The notes: generated by a model from the sequence alone, not told the origin. A DNA stretch of 64,000 nucleotides from Fusicatenibacter saccharivorans (GCF_027667425.1 NZ_JAQEGR010000009.1:119054-183053), one strand, 5' to 3'; counted from the stretch's first letter, positions 1 through 9,277 are shown. Made by a program: numbers and translations.

Positions 1-1
1 G

Positions 2-1891
2 CCGAACTGGGTGAAACGATTTGAAAACAAGGAAGTAATCGTGATTCATGATCTGGAAGCGACAAAAAATTCTGAACCGGAAGAATATGAATTGTTAAAA
101 ACACAGGAAATATGTTCCTTGATTGCGGTGCCGATTTATGCCAATCATCAGATGAATGGATTCATCGGGGTAGATAATCCTGATTTGAGGCAGAATGAGA
201 TTTCCATTACACTGCTGTCTGATGTTGGCGGACATCTTGGATGTGTGAGGGAAAATCTGAAAAGTACGGTACTGTTGAAAAAGGCTCTTGATGAGGCGAC
301 AAAGAGGTCAGAGATTATTGCCGCAATTGCTACGTTGTATGTAACAATCGTACAAGCCAATGTTAAAGAGCGGACATATGAGCTTTTGAAAGGCCATGAC
401 CTTGTGCAAAAAATCCTTGGACAAAAGGGGAAAATTGATGATGTTATGGAAAGACTTCCAACAGCATTTGCCGCCCAGGAAGAGAGAAAAAAATACCGGG
501 AGTTTCTTGACTTTGATACATTGACAGAGAGACTTCGTAATACGAATTTTGTTTCGATTGAATTTATGGGAGTAAACGGAGAATGGCGGCTGGCCAGATT
601 TATTGTAAAGAGCAGAGATGCACATGGAAACGCTGTGGATGTGCTTTATGTCGTACGAGATATTACGGAAGAAAAATCACGGGAACTCATGTATCAGAAA
701 CAGCTTAAGGAAAGCATGGAAGATGCTCATCGCGCGAATCTTTCAAAAACAGCCTTTCTCCGGCGTATGAGCCACGATATCCGTACACCGCTAAACGGAA
801 TCGTGGGGATGATCCATATCGCTGAAAAATATAACAATGATGTGGTCAAGTTAAGGGAATGCAGGAAGAAGGTACTTCAGTCCGCCGATTATCTGCAAAA
901 TCTGATCAACAATGTCCTGGATATCAGCAAACTGGAATCCGGTTCCCTTGTGTTGGAACATAAATCCTTTGATCTGGCAGAACTGTTAAGGAATAATCTG
1001 ACGGTTGTTGCAATGAGTGCTTATGAGAATGGTGTAAGATTTGAAGGCGGCGTGGAAGCAAGCACAATCCGCCACAGATATTTGATTGGAAGTCCGGTAC
1101 ATCTGAGCAGGGTTTTAATGAATCTTTCTTCCAACGCGATTAAATACAATCATTTTCATGGAACAGTGAATGTTCATTGCGAAGAATTATCGGATGATGG
1201 GAATATAGCTGTTTTTCAGTTTGTATGTTCAGATACCGGTCTTGGTATGAGTGAAGAATTTCAAAAACATGCGTTTGATGCTTTTGCGCAGGAAGGCAAA
1301 CAGTCAACTACAACATTCAGTGGCTCCGGTCTGGGACTTTCGATTGTCAAAGATATTGTTGAACGGATGGGTGGAACGATAGAACTGGAAAGCGAAGAAA
1401 ATGTAGGAAGCACGTTTACGGTTACGGTTCCATTTGAAATAGATTATTTGGCTGAAAATAATGATTCACAGAAGGACAGCTACTCACAGGACAGGGATCT
1501 GTCAGGAAAACGGGTGCTTCTTGTTGAAGATAATGTCATTAATATGGAGATAGCCCATGAAATCCTGGGGGAGGAGCATCTGAACATTACAGAAGCGAAA
1601 AACGGAAAAGAGGCACTTGAAATATTTCAGAATTCCAGGTTGGATGAGTATGATGTCATCATCATGGATGTGATGATGCCGGTCATGGATGGGCTGGAAG
1701 CAACAAAAGCAATTCGTATGCTGGAACGTGAAGATGCCAAAAAGATTCCAATCATTGCCATGACGGCAAATGCTTTTGAGGAAGATCGGAAAGCATGTCT
1801 GGAGGCCGGGATGAATGAACATATTGGAAAGCCGATTGATATTCCGCGATTAAAAAGAGCGATCACAAAACTGCTGACAAAAAAGGGGTAG
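2..1891 (+). CDS. Hybrid sensor histidine kinase, truncated at left edge
   Basis: The frame is open at the left edge, so the true start lies outside; the GTG at 11 is probably internal. Counting from that GTG, a C-terminal GAF-like piece (about 1-90) is followed by a PAS-like region (about 115-225), a HisKA domain with phospho-acceptor H255 in the motif SHDIRTPLNG, a HATPase domain with N box N375 and glycine boxes (DTGLGMS, GSGLGLSIV), and a C-terminal receiver domain with phospho-acceptor D553 in IIMDVMMPVMDG. Such proteins autophosphorylate on His and relay to the fused receiver. The signal and the output partner are not visible. A decayed paralogue lies directly downstream, so this is probably a small cluster of duplicated sensor genes. 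Confidence 0.9.
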   Translation, partial: PNWVKRFENKEVIVIHDLEATKNSEPEEYELLKTQEICSLIAVPIYANHQMNGFIGVDNPDLRQNEISITLLSDVGGHLGCVRENLKSTVLLKKALDEATKRSEIIAAIATLYVTIVQANVKERTYELLKGHDLVQKILGQKGKIDDVMERLPTAFAAQEERKKYREFLDFDTLTERLRNTNFVSIEFMGVNGEWRLARFIVKSRDAHGNAVDVLYVVRDITEEKSRELMYQKQLKESMEDAHRANLSKTAFLRRMSHDIRTPLNGIVGMIHIAEKYNNDVVKLRECRKKVLQSADYLQNLINNVLDISKLESGSLVLEHKSFDLAELLRNNLTVVAMSAYENGVRFEGGVEASTIRHRYLIGSPVHLSRVLMNLSSNAIKYNHFHGTVNVHCEELSDDGNIAVFQFVCSDTGLGMSEEFQKHAFDAFAQEGKQSTTTFSGSGLGLSIVKDIVERMGGTIELESEENVGSTFTVTVPFEIDYLAENNDSQKDSYSQDRDLSGKRVLLVEDNVINMEIAHEILGEEHLNITEAKNGKEALEIFQNSRLDEYDVIIMDVMMPVMDGLEATKAIRMLEREDAKKIPIIAMTANAFEEDRKACLEAGMNEHIGKPIDIPRLKRAITKLLTKKG

Positions 1892-1915
1892 TAAACGCAA
1901 AAACATAATCATTCA

Positions 1916-3216
1916 TTGAAATTAAGAAAAACTATAGTAATTTTATTAGGACTTTTGATATTTAGCAGTCACCCTGGCAGGGTGCAAAAACACAGATAAC
2001 ACGAAAGAAGAAACCGAAAAGCCTGTTATTACCCTCGGCAGCGACAGCTATCCACCATACAATTATCTGAATGAGGATGGTGTACCGACAGGAATTGATG
2101 TAGAACTGGCTACGGAAGCATTCAAAAGAATGGGATAACAGGTGAAGGTTGTCCAGATCAACTGGGAGGAGAAAAAAGAACTGGTGGAGAGCAGCGAGAT
2201 TGATTGTATCATGGGCTGTTTTTTCTATGGAAGGACGTCTTGACGATTACCGCTGTCCAGTCCACAACCAAACCGGAAAGCATCTTTCTGAACCGGACGG
2301 ATGAGAGGATCCCAAAGCTGGGAAATCTGATCATCCTGGGACACCGGGAGCTGATCTATACGTTTCTGGGAAAAGGATATGTAGATGCGGTTGCTGCACA
2401 CGAGGAATCTATCGTTCAGTATAGGAAGGATTATGATGCAAGCTTCCGTATCCTGGAAGAGCCTCTGATGATCACCGGAATAGGCGTTGCTTTTGCAAAA
2501 GAGGATGACAGGGGAATCTGTGAGCAGATGGGCCAGACACAGGAAGAGATGCGTCTGGATGGCACATCCCTGAAAATCATTGAAAAATACCTGGATGATC
2601 CCCAGAAGTATCTGGAGGTGGAGAAAAACGGATCCAGCTGCTCGGCGGTCTGATAGGAATCTGTGTAGCTGTAGTCTCTCTGTTTTATTTCTTCCACGCA
2701 GAAAAAGCAGAAGCAGAGAAAAGAATGGTGGAGATTGTAAACTATGTGAAAGTGCAGTGTTCCACTACACCCATTATAATGAATCTTCGGAATCCAAAAG
2801 TCTCCTCCGTGCCATTGAAAGTGCCAGACAAATGAGTACAAATATTAAAATGGAAACAGAAAACGGCGGGCAGCTAAGAGAGGATTTCCTGAAAGAAAAA
2901 AGGTGCCGACGTGACAAAAACATGGGATGGTCAGGAAGCTGTTGAACTGTTCAGAAATAGTGAACCTGGTGAATTTGATGTCATTCTTATGGACATTATG
3001 ATGCCGGTCATGAATGGTTATGAAGCTACAAAGATGATTAGGTCTCTGGACAGAGAGGATGCAAAGAAAATACCGATCATTGCAATGACAGCAAATGCGT
3101 TCACGGAGGACAGAATAAGGGCAAAAGAAGCAGGGATGAATGAACATGTTGCTAAGCCTGTTGATGTGGAATTACTGATGAAAGTAATTTATAGCGGGAG
3201 TGCTATGAAGCATTAA
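1916..3216 (+). pseudogene. Decayed BvgS-like hybrid histidine kinase (lipoprotein SBP domain ... REC remnant)
   Basis: Pieces of one gene can be read across frames. They are a lipoprotein signal ending in TLAGC with a frameshift inside it, and a type-3 solute-binding domain (TLGSDSYPPYNYLNEDG) interrupted by TAA near 2136. A further frameshift follows at a T-run near 2220. An open stretch at 2240-2650 continues the binding domain (GKGYVDAVAAHEE, EEPLMITGIGVAFAKEDD), then come a membrane segment (LIGICVAVVSLFYFF) and the linker NESSESKSLLRAIESARQ in another frame. From about 2900 the sequence jumps to a receiver domain (FDVILMDIMMPVMNGYEATK). The HisKA and ATPase core is missing. Several independent lesions make this a true pseudogene rather than a sequencing error. 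Confidence 0.85.
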
Positions 3217-3246
3217 TAGTACATGAGAAAACAAGGAGGAATTCAG

Positions 3247-3592
3247 TTGTTGGAGAAAGCGGTTCAGGCTGCAATATATGAAAAAGCTCTTAAAAATCAT
3301 TATATAGAAATCCTGTACATTGATTTTGAAGATACTCATGCGTTATGCATCTGGCAATATAGATGATCTTAATCGGATAAAACAGCAGATGACGATGGAA
3401 GCAATCACACAGGGAACAGCAGAACACATCATGCATCATGTTATGATCAATTTTATACTGAATGGTGAGATGCGTTTCATGCAGTTTGACTTTACAAGAG
3501 AAAGTGCAGATACAAAAAATGTTTTCCTGTTTGTGGAGGACTATACAGTTCCACAGCAGCAGATGATGCTGCTGCTGGAAAAAAGCTGGTTC
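3247..3592 (+). pseudogene. Remnant of a sensor/signalling gene
   Basis: A good RBS (AAGGAGG) precedes a TTG at 3247, from which about 30 codons can be read (LLEKAVQAAIYEKALKNHYI and on) before a frameshift near 3335. The next frame continues with RYASGNIDDLNRI and a stretch ending EDYTVPQQQMMLLLEKSW that runs into the terminator hairpin. The pieces resemble N-terminal PAS-like parts of Lachnospiraceae sensor proteins, but the assignment is weak. There is no intact output domain. Together with the preceding pseudogene it marks a decaying signalling cluster. Confidence 0.5.
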
Positions 3593-3615
3593 TATAACAG
3601 AACCAGCTTTTTTGT
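3584..3615. terminator. Bidirectional intrinsic terminator
   Basis: A 10-bp stem AGCTGGTTCT/AGAACCAGCT with a 5-nt loop is followed by eight T on the plus strand and by TTTT on the minus strand. It separates the plus-strand remnants from tmcAL, whose stop codon lies inside the hairpin. Confidence 0.85.
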
Positions 3616-4842
3616 GTATTCATGGACGAACTGTGTCCCTGTTTTGTGAGAACGGACAGTCTCGTAAAAAAGAGAGGCCTGTATATCGCTCTCAAAGGCG
3701 GCAAGTGCATCGCCGGTAAGAAGCCGCGGGGCGTCGGCTGCCTTGGCAATGAGCGGCAGAGAAGAACGTCTTCTAATCTCTTTTAACAATGCACCGGCAC
3801 TTTTTCGGAAACCGAGAACACGGTTATAGCCGGCCGGGTACAATGTTTTCTGGTTCAGAAGCAGATGCATCAGGGCACGGCTGATGCGGGTGTAGGTCAT
3901 CTCTTTTGTTTTGAGCTGCAGGGCGAACTCCGAGAATGAGGAGCATGCGTGGCGCTGGCGGAGGATGCGGTTGGCAAGATCCGGCGAAAGATCAAGATAA
4001 GAGGAAAGGGATTCCTTCGTTTCTGTGAGGAGCCGCGCGGCGAGGAGCAGGCTGAAATCATCGCTGGAAAGCAGGCCGTGTGCGGTGACGGCGTCCTGGA
4101 AAGCGGGATAGACTGCTTCCGGCATGCAGGAGGCGAGCGCGGACAGTTCCGGATCCTTATGCGGATTGGAAAAAAGAAGATTCCGCATTGCTGTAGCAGA
4201 AGGGAGTGCCTGTGTGAAAAGCGCTCCTTCGTGGTAGCCGCTGCCCTCCCGGCGGATCGTTACCGGCCGAATGCGGCTTTGTGACAGCAGAAGTGCCTGG
4301 ACATATTCAATGCCTAAAATATTGTTTGGTTCTTTTAAAAAGGTATCAAGTTCTTCTTTTGAAAGCGAAGAGAAGGAAGCGCTGTCAGAAAAATAAGCGG
4401 AAAGTGCCTGTGCGCGCGCCGTCGGGAAGGAAAGTCCGTTCCGAAGCAGACCGGAGAGCAGCTCGCGGTATTCCTCCGGCTCGTGGAGCAGAACATCAGC
4501 GAGTTCCAGAAACGGCGCCGTGTCTCCATATTCACTGCCAAAGCAGAGAAAATCGACGCAGCCAAGCGCAGTAAGAAGCGATACCGCCCCGCGTGCGAAA
4601 TGCTGTGCACTGCCGAGTGCAAAGTGACACGGAAGCTGTAAGATAAGGTCCGCGCCGCCAAGAAGCGCCAGCTCCGCACGGTCATGTTGGTCAAGAATCG
4701 CAGGTGCGCCGCGCTGGACGAAATCGCCGCTCATAATCACGACAAGATAGTCCGCCCCGGTCAGTTCCCTGGCTTTTGCCAGCTGATAAGCATGGCCGTT
4801 ATGAAAAGGATTATATTCTGCAATGACTGCGGTAATGGTCAT
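3592..4842 (-). CDS. tmcAL: tRNA(Met) cytidine acetate ligase TmcAL
   Basis: The 416-residue product matches the TmcAL (YlbM) family, which acetylates C34 of elongator tRNA-Met using acetate and ATP. The N-terminus ITAVIAEYNPFHNGH carries the nucleotidyltransferase HxGH motif (residues 14-17), and PSATAMRNLL near the middle is a family motif. The start at 4842 is chosen because AGAAGG lies 7 nt upstream; an in-frame ATG 13 codons earlier lacks an RBS. It is transcribed alone on the minus strand, divergent from pta. Acetate is the product of the neighbouring pta-ackA pathway, but a functional link is only suggestive. Confidence 0.93.
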   Translation of the reverse strand: MTITAVIAEYNPFHNGHAYQLAKARELTGADYLVVIMSGDFVQRGAPAILDQHDRAELALLGGADLILQLPCHFALGSAQHFARGAVSLLTALGCVDFLCFGSEYGDTAPFLELADVLLHEPEEYRELLSGLLRNGLSFPTARAQALSAYFSDSASFSSLSKEELDTFLKEPNNILGIEYVQALLLSQSRIRPVTIRREGSGYHEGALFTQALPSATAMRNLLFSNPHKDPELSALASCMPEAVYPAFQDAVTAHGLLSSDDFSLLLAARLLTETKESLSSYLDLSPDLANRILRQRHACSSFSEFALQLKTKEMTYTRISRALMHLLLNQKTLYPAGYNRVLGFRKSAGALLKEIRRRSSLPLIAKAADAPRLLTGDALAAFESDIQASLFYETVRSHKTGTQFVHEYTKKLVLL

Positions 4843-4988
4843 AAAACGTACCTTCTTTCGAAAAAAATAGCACGATTCCAAACAGAGAGGAACCGCGGAT
4901 CACATAGCCCTATCGTAACAAAAACAGAAAAGGAATGCAAGAATTCCTCCGTTTTGGATTTTTTGTCCAGTTGTTTTGAATTTTATAC

Positions 4989-5017
4989 TTGCGAAAGGGC
5001 AAAAAGCGTACTACAAT
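4989..5017 (+). promoter_or_regulatory. Sigma-A promoter of pta
   Basis: TTGCGA (4989-4994) and TACAAT (5012-5017) are separated by 17 nt. The predicted start site lies about 35 nt before the pta ATG. Confidence 0.7.
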
Positions 5018-5057
5018 GAGAATATCGAGTAAATTTATCGAAAGGAGTCAAAAGATC

Positions 5058-6053
5058 ATGGGATTTATTGACACAATTAAAGCAAGAGCAAAAGCAGACA
5101 AAAAAACAATTGTACTGCCAGAGTCAGAAGACAGAAGAACATATGAGGCTGCTGCACAGATCCTGAAAGAGGACCTTGCAAATCTGATCATCATCGGAAG
5201 CGAAGAGGCAGTAAAGAAAGGCAGCGAGGGACTGGATGTCTCCAAAGCTACTATTGTAGATCCAGAGAAAAACGAGAAAACACAGGCTTATGTAGATAAG
5301 CTGGTAGAGCTTCGTGCAAAGAAAGGCATGACTCCGGAGAAAGCAAGAGAGACCATCCTGAATGACTATACATATTATGGCGTTATGATGGTTAAAATGG
5401 GAGATGCAGACGGACTTGTTTCCGGTGCCTGCCATTCTACCGCAAATACCCTTCGTCCATGCCTGCAGATCTTAAAGACCAAACCAGGTACAAAACTCGT
5501 ATCCGCATTCTTCCTGATGGTAGTTCCGGACTGCGAGTACGGCGATGACGGTGTATTCGTATTCGGTGACTGCGGTCTGAACCAGAACCCGAATCCGGAA
5601 GAGCTGGCTGCAATCGCAGAGTCTTCCGCAGAGTCCTACCGCATGCTGACCGGAAACGAGCCAAGAGTTGCTATGCTTTCCCACTCCTCCAAAGGAAGTG
5701 CAAAACATGCTGATGTAGACAAAGTTGTTGAGGCTACCAGAATTGCAAAAGAAGCAAACCCGGATCTCGCTCTCGACGGCGAGCTGCAGCTTGATGCAGC
5801 AATCGTTCCGAGCGTAGGTGCATCCAAAGCTCCGGACAGCAAAGTAGCAGGAAAAGCAAACGTTCTGATCTTCCCGGATCTGGATGCCGGAAACATCGGA
5901 TACAAACTGGTACAGAGACTGGCAAAAGCAGAAGCATACGGCCCAATGACGCAGGGTATCGCAGCTCCAGTCAACGATCTGTCCCGTGGATGCTCCGCAG
6001 AGGATATCGTTGGTGTTGTAGCAATCACTGCTGTACAGTGCCAGGCACAGTAA
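5058..6053 (+). CDS. pta: Phosphate acetyltransferase
   Basis: The 331-residue protein converts acetyl-CoA and phosphate to acetyl phosphate, the step before acetate kinase. The full family length is present, with hallmark segments TIVLPESEDRRTYEAA at the N-terminus, DADGLVSGACHSTANT near residue 120, and NVLIFPDLDAGNIGYKL and GPMTQGIAAPVNDLSRG near the C-terminus. The start at 5058 follows AAAGGAG with an 11-nt gap; an upstream in-frame ATG at 4989 would place the promoter inside the gene. Codons are strongly biased, as expected for a highly expressed fermentation gene. It is followed by ackA after 99 bp that hold a GC-rich hairpin. Confidence 0.97.
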   Translation: MGFIDTIKARAKADKKTIVLPESEDRRTYEAAAQILKEDLANLIIIGSEEAVKKGSEGLDVSKATIVDPEKNEKTQAYVDKLVELRAKKGMTPEKARETILNDYTYYGVMMVKMGDADGLVSGACHSTANTLRPCLQILKTKPGTKLVSAFFLMVVPDCEYGDDGVFVFGDCGLNQNPNPEELAAIAESSAESYRMLTGNEPRVAMLSHSSKGSAKHADVDKVVEATRIAKEANPDLALDGELQLDAAIVPSVGASKAPDSKVAGKANVLIFPDLDAGNIGYKLVQRLAKAEAYGPMTQGIAAPVNDLSRGCSAEDIVGVVAITAVQCQAQ

Positions 6054-6082
6054 GCACGAAATAAAACCAATTACAAGCGGTT

Positions 6083-6122
6083 TTCTGGCCGGCTGCGGAG
6101 AACAGGCCGGCCAGAAGTTTTA
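6083..6122 (+). terminator. GC-rich hairpin between pta and ackA
   Basis: An 11-bp stem TTCTGGCCGGC/GCCGGCCAGAA is followed only by GTTTTA. It may act as a weak terminator or mRNA stabiliser that sets the pta:ackA ratio. Confidence 0.5.
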
Positions 6123-6152
6123 ATAAGACTTTTAAAATAGGAGAATTTAGAA

Positions 6153-7349
6153 ATGAACGTATTAGTAGTAAACTGCGGAAGTTCCTCTCTGAAATTCCAG
6201 CTGATCAATTACGATAACCGTGACGTCCTGGCAAAAGGACTCTGTGAGAGAATCGGTATCGACGGACGCCTCGTTTATGAGCCAAAGAACGGCGAAAAAG
6301 AGGTAACAGAAGCAGCAATGCCGACACACGTAGAGGCAATCCAGATGGTTCTGGACGCTCTGGTAAACGAGAAGAGCGGCGTCATCAAGAGCCTGGAAGA
6401 AGTAGATGCCATCGGACACCGCGTTCTGCACGGCGGAATGAAGATCACAAACTCTGTTATCATCGATGACGAAGTAATCAAAGTTATCGAGGAGTGCGCT
6501 GACCTTGGTCCTCTGCACAATCCGGCAAACCTGATGGGAATCAATGCCTGCATGAAACTGATGCCGGGCGTTCCAAACGTAGCAGTATTTGATACCGCAT
6601 TCCATCAGACCATGCCTCCGAAAGCATATATGTACGGTATTCCGAAAGAGTACTATGAGAAATACGCAATCCGTAAATACGGCTTCCACGGAACTTCTCA
6701 TAAATTCGTATCCAAGAGAACCGCAGAGTTCCTTGGCAAAGACTACAACGATCTGAAGATCATCGTATGCCATATGGGAAATGGTGCTTCCCTTTCCGCT
6801 GTAAAGAACGGCAAATGTGTAGATACCTCCATGGGCCTTACCCCGCTCGAAGGTGTGATCATGGGAACCCGTTCCGGAGATATCGATCCGGCTTTTGTTG
6901 AGTATCTGTGCAACAAAGAGAACCTGACCGTATCCGAGGTTCTGAACATTCTGAACAAGAAATCCGGTATGCTCGGCATGACCGGCATCTCCAGCGATTA
7001 CCGTGATGTATCTGCAGCAGCAGAGGCAGGTAATCAGGATGCCATCAACTGTCTGGAAGCATACGCTTACCGCATTATCAAATACATCGGTTCCTACATC
7101 GCAGCTATGGGCGGCGTAGATGTGATCACCTTCACCGCAGGCCTTGGAGAGAACGCTATTCCACTTCGTGAGACCATCTGCAAAGCATTTGAGTTCATGG
7201 GTCTGGAATTCGATTCTGAGGCAAATAACTGCCGCGGCGTTGAGAAGATCATCACCAAAGAAGGCTCCAAGATTACAGCATGCGTGATCCCGACCAACGA
7301 GGAAATCGCAATCTGCGAGGAGACTGTAGAGTTAGTAAAAGGAAAATAA
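6153..7349 (+). CDS. ackA: Acetate kinase
   Basis: The 398-residue protein interconverts acetyl phosphate + ADP with acetate + ATP and so makes ATP at the end of fermentation. Motifs of the ASKHA-fold family are present: NCGSSSLKFQL at the start, GHRVLHGG near residue 88, HMGNGASLSAVK near 207, GTRSGDIDP near 237 and FTAGLGEN near 328. The RBS TAGGAGAA precedes the ATG. It lies directly after pta, the standard pair. Codon use is as strongly biased as in pta. Confidence 0.98.
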   Translation: MNVLVVNCGSSSLKFQLINYDNRDVLAKGLCERIGIDGRLVYEPKNGEKEVTEAAMPTHVEAIQMVLDALVNEKSGVIKSLEEVDAIGHRVLHGGMKITNSVIIDDEVIKVIEECADLGPLHNPANLMGINACMKLMPGVPNVAVFDTAFHQTMPPKAYMYGIPKEYYEKYAIRKYGFHGTSHKFVSKRTAEFLGKDYNDLKIIVCHMGNGASLSAVKNGKCVDTSMGLTPLEGVIMGTRSGDIDPAFVEYLCNKENLTVSEVLNILNKKSGMLGMTGISSDYRDVSAAAEAGNQDAINCLEAYAYRIIKYIGSYIAAMGGVDVITFTAGLGENAIPLRETICKAFEFMGLEFDSEANNCRGVEKIITKEGSKITACVIPTNEEIAICEETVELVKGK

Positions 7350-7368
7350 AAAATAATTCAAAAAGCAG

Positions 7369-7397
7369 TTGACAATTCTTACCTTCCCGGGTATAAT
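7369..7397 (+). promoter_or_regulatory. Consensus sigma-A promoter of DUF177-rpmF
   Basis: A perfect TTGACA (7369-7374) and a perfect TATAAT (7392-7397) are separated by 17 nt, directly after ackA. It drives the ribosomal protein pair. Confidence 0.88.
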
Positions 7398-7423
7398 TGG
7401 TAAAGTGTGATTAGGAGAACAAT

Positions 7424-7951
7424 ATGAAAATCAGTCTGACCAAGTTATTTGCGCAGGACGGAAAGTCCGAAAAGTATGAAATTCCGCTTACATCCGAAAC
7501 TTTTTCGATCGGCGGGCAGGACTATCGGGTAATCGAAAAACATCCTGTTATCCTTGGCCTTACGCATGAAGGCAATCGTGTGATCACGATCACCGGCAGC
7601 GCAGACCTTACAATGGAGATTCCATGTGCAAGATGCCTGACACCGGTAGCGACTCCATTCCAGCTCGAGTTCGATCTGCAGATTGATCTGAATCTGTCAG
7701 AGGAAGAACGCGAGGAAAAAGAAGAGGACTCTTCGTTTGTGGAGGGAGACGAGCTCGATGTGGAAGAACTGGTTCGTAATGAGCTCATAGTCCAATGGCC
7801 GATTCGAGTGCTGTGTAAAGATGACTGTAAAGGAATCTGCAGCCGTTGTGGTGCGAATCTGAATATTCAGACCTGTGATTGTGATACCACAGGGCTAGAC
7901 CCCCGAATGGCTGCAATCAAAGATATATTCAGCAAATTTAAGGAGGTGTAA
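7424..7951 (+). CDS. DUF177 (YceD-like) protein
   Basis: This 175-residue protein belongs to the DUF177/YceD family found beside rpmF in most bacteria and linked to large ribosomal subunit or 23S rRNA maturation in some. Visible features are a CARC motif near residue 67, an acidic stretch (EEEREEKEED), and a C-terminal Cys cluster (CKDDCKGICSRCG) that looks like a metal site. It is co-transcribed with rpmF, with the stop codon 2 nt before the rpmF ATG. Confidence 0.88.
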   Translation: MKISLTKLFAQDGKSEKYEIPLTSETFSIGGQDYRVIEKHPVILGLTHEGNRVITITGSADLTMEIPCARCLTPVATPFQLEFDLQIDLNLSEEEREEKEEDSSFVEGDELDVEELVRNELIVQWPIRVLCKDDCKGICSRCGANLNIQTCDCDTTGLDPRMAAIKDIFSKFKEV

Positions 7952-7953
7952 CT

Positions 7954-8133
7954 ATGTCCATTTGTCCTAAGAATAAATCTTCCAAAGCAAGACGCGATAA
8001 GAGAAGAGCAAACTGGAAAATGTCTGCTCCGAACCTTGTAAAATGCAGCAAATGTGGTGCTCTTATGATGCCGCACAGAGTTTGCAAAGCTTGTGGTTCT
8101 TACAACAAAAAAGAAGTCGTTGCAATGGACTAA
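7954..8133 (+). CDS. rpmF: 50S ribosomal protein L32
   Basis: The 59-residue protein begins MSICPKNKSSKARRDKRRAN and carries a zinc ribbon CSKCGALMMPHRVCKACG (C31, C34, C44, C47), the zinc-binding form of L32. AAGGAGGTG lies 7 nt before the ATG. It follows DUF177 almost without a gap and is followed by a terminator. Confidence 0.97.
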   Translation: MSICPKNKSSKARRDKRRANWKMSAPNLVKCSKCGALMMPHRVCKACGSYNKKEVVAMD

Positions 8134-8173
8134 TATTCATAAATCGGAATCAGTTCCGATGTGCAATGCAGCA

Positions 8174-8201
8174 AAAGGCTCCCGTCACCGGGGGCTTTTT
8201 T
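8174..8201 (+). terminator. Terminator after rpmF
   Basis: Stem AAGGCTCCCG/CGGGGGCTT with loop TCAC is followed by a T-run. Confidence 0.85.
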
Positions 8202-8241
8202 GTTGTCTCTGCGGGTTGTCTGGAAGCGTCATATAAAAGAT

Positions 8242-8271
8242 TTGACGTGGTGTGTCGTGATGTGCTATAAT
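8242..8271 (+). promoter_or_regulatory. Promoter of the lipoprotein gene
   Basis: TTGACG (8242-8247) and TATAAT (8266-8271) with an 18-nt spacer; about 70 nt of leader precede the ATG. Confidence 0.75.
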
Positions 8272-8340
8272 GGTCTCGGTGAGAATTGAAACAATATTGC
8301 AACATTTTCGTAACAATTATAAAAAAGGAGTGCAAAGCAT

Positions 8341-9126
8341 ATGAAGAATAGACGAATCATATTTCTGGCAGCATGCATGTGCAGTGTAGTATTCCTCTCA
8401 GGATGTTCCACAGACAGTCTGATGGATAAAATGATGGGAACTGAGACGACGGTTTCGTCTTCGGCCAGTGTAGATATTTCAAAAGAGGACAGCGATGCTG
8501 TTCATGTAGATGCCAATCTGGAAAAGCCGGTTTTTTCGGTAAATCCGGTGGAGAGCCTGCAGATTCCCGTTGGAAATACATCTGGAAAGCTGACTTGTGA
8601 GGCAGGAATAACGGGAGAAGGCACAGTAACATATCAGTGGTATAAGAACAACGTAAATTCCAACGGCGGAGGAACGCCGATTGAAGGCGCAACAGAAGTG
8701 ACATACCAGGTCGATACTTCGGCGGAGGGCAAAGATTACTATTACGTTGTGGCAACAAACACGGTTGGAAATACCGTTTCCATGGCGACGAGTACGGTAA
8801 CAGAAGTTACGGTAATTCCGGCAGGGAAATGGGTTCAGAATGAAAACGGATGGCAGTATCAGAATAATGATGGAAGCTATGCAACCAATACCTGGCAGAA
8901 TATCGACGGCTACTGGTACGTGTTTGATGAAAATTCATACATGGTGACAGGATGGTACTGGAGCGGAGAAGAATGGTATTATCTGGCGGACAACGGTCAG
9001 ATGCAGACCGGCTGGTTCACGCAGGATGGTGAGGAATATTATCTGGATCCGGATACCGGTGTCATGGCACGGAATACAACCATAGACGGTCATGAGATGA
9101 ATTCGAGCGGAGTCAAGGTTTCTTAA
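8341..9126 (+). CDS. Lipoprotein with Ig-like domain and cell-wall-binding repeats
   Basis: The 261-residue protein has a lipoprotein signal ending in the lipobox LSGC (C22), a Ser/Thr-rich linker, an Ig-like region (about 60-155, with TYQWYKNN), and C-terminal aromatic repeats of the choline/cell-wall-binding type (about 163-245). The repeat units are NENGWQYQNNDGSYATNTW, IDGYWYVFDENSYMVTGW and GEEWYYLADNGQMQTGW. It is probably anchored in the membrane by lipid with a C-terminus that contacts wall polymers. No enzymatic domain is seen. It has its own promoter and terminator and so is a separate unit inserted between the rpmF and plsX operons. Confidence 0.8.
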   Translation: MKNRRIIFLAACMCSVVFLSGCSTDSLMDKMMGTETTVSSSASVDISKEDSDAVHVDANLEKPVFSVNPVESLQIPVGNTSGKLTCEAGITGEGTVTYQWYKNNVNSNGGGTPIEGATEVTYQVDTSAEGKDYYYVVATNTVGNTVSMATSTVTEVTVIPAGKWVQNENGWQYQNNDGSYATNTWQNIDGYWYVFDENSYMVTGWYWSGEEWYYLADNGQMQTGWFTQDGEEYYLDPDTGVMARNTTIDGHEMNSSGVKVS

Positions 9127-9145
9127 GAAAAATAAGACAAAACAG

Positions 9146-9186
9146 AGCGGGTGGATTTTGGAAAGATAAATCCACCCGCTTTTTTG
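9146..9186 (+). terminator. Terminator after the lipoprotein gene
   Basis: A stem built from AGCGGGTGGATTT and AAATCCACCCGCT is followed by six T. Confidence 0.9.
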
Positions 9187-9220
9187 GAATACAGGAGAAA
9201 GCGCGGATGGGCATTTGTGC

Positions 9221-9249
9221 TTGATTTTTGCAAAGGAGTTTAGTATAGT
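9221..9249 (+). promoter_or_regulatory. Promoter of plsX operon
   Basis: TTGATT (9221-9226) and TATAGT (9244-9249) with a 17-nt spacer, about 100 nt before the plsX ATG. Confidence 0.6.
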
Positions 9250-9277
9250 TAATACAGCACTTGCATGAGTGCTTTTA

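Noticed and set aside
2204..2653. A 149-codon open frame that could be taken as a gene
   Set aside because: It continues a solute-binding domain whose start lies in another frame, has no RBS, and ends at the membrane linker; it is part of the pseudogene.
2911..3216. A stand-alone response regulator receiver
   Set aside because: It lacks a start with RBS and is the C-terminal REC piece of the decayed hybrid kinase.
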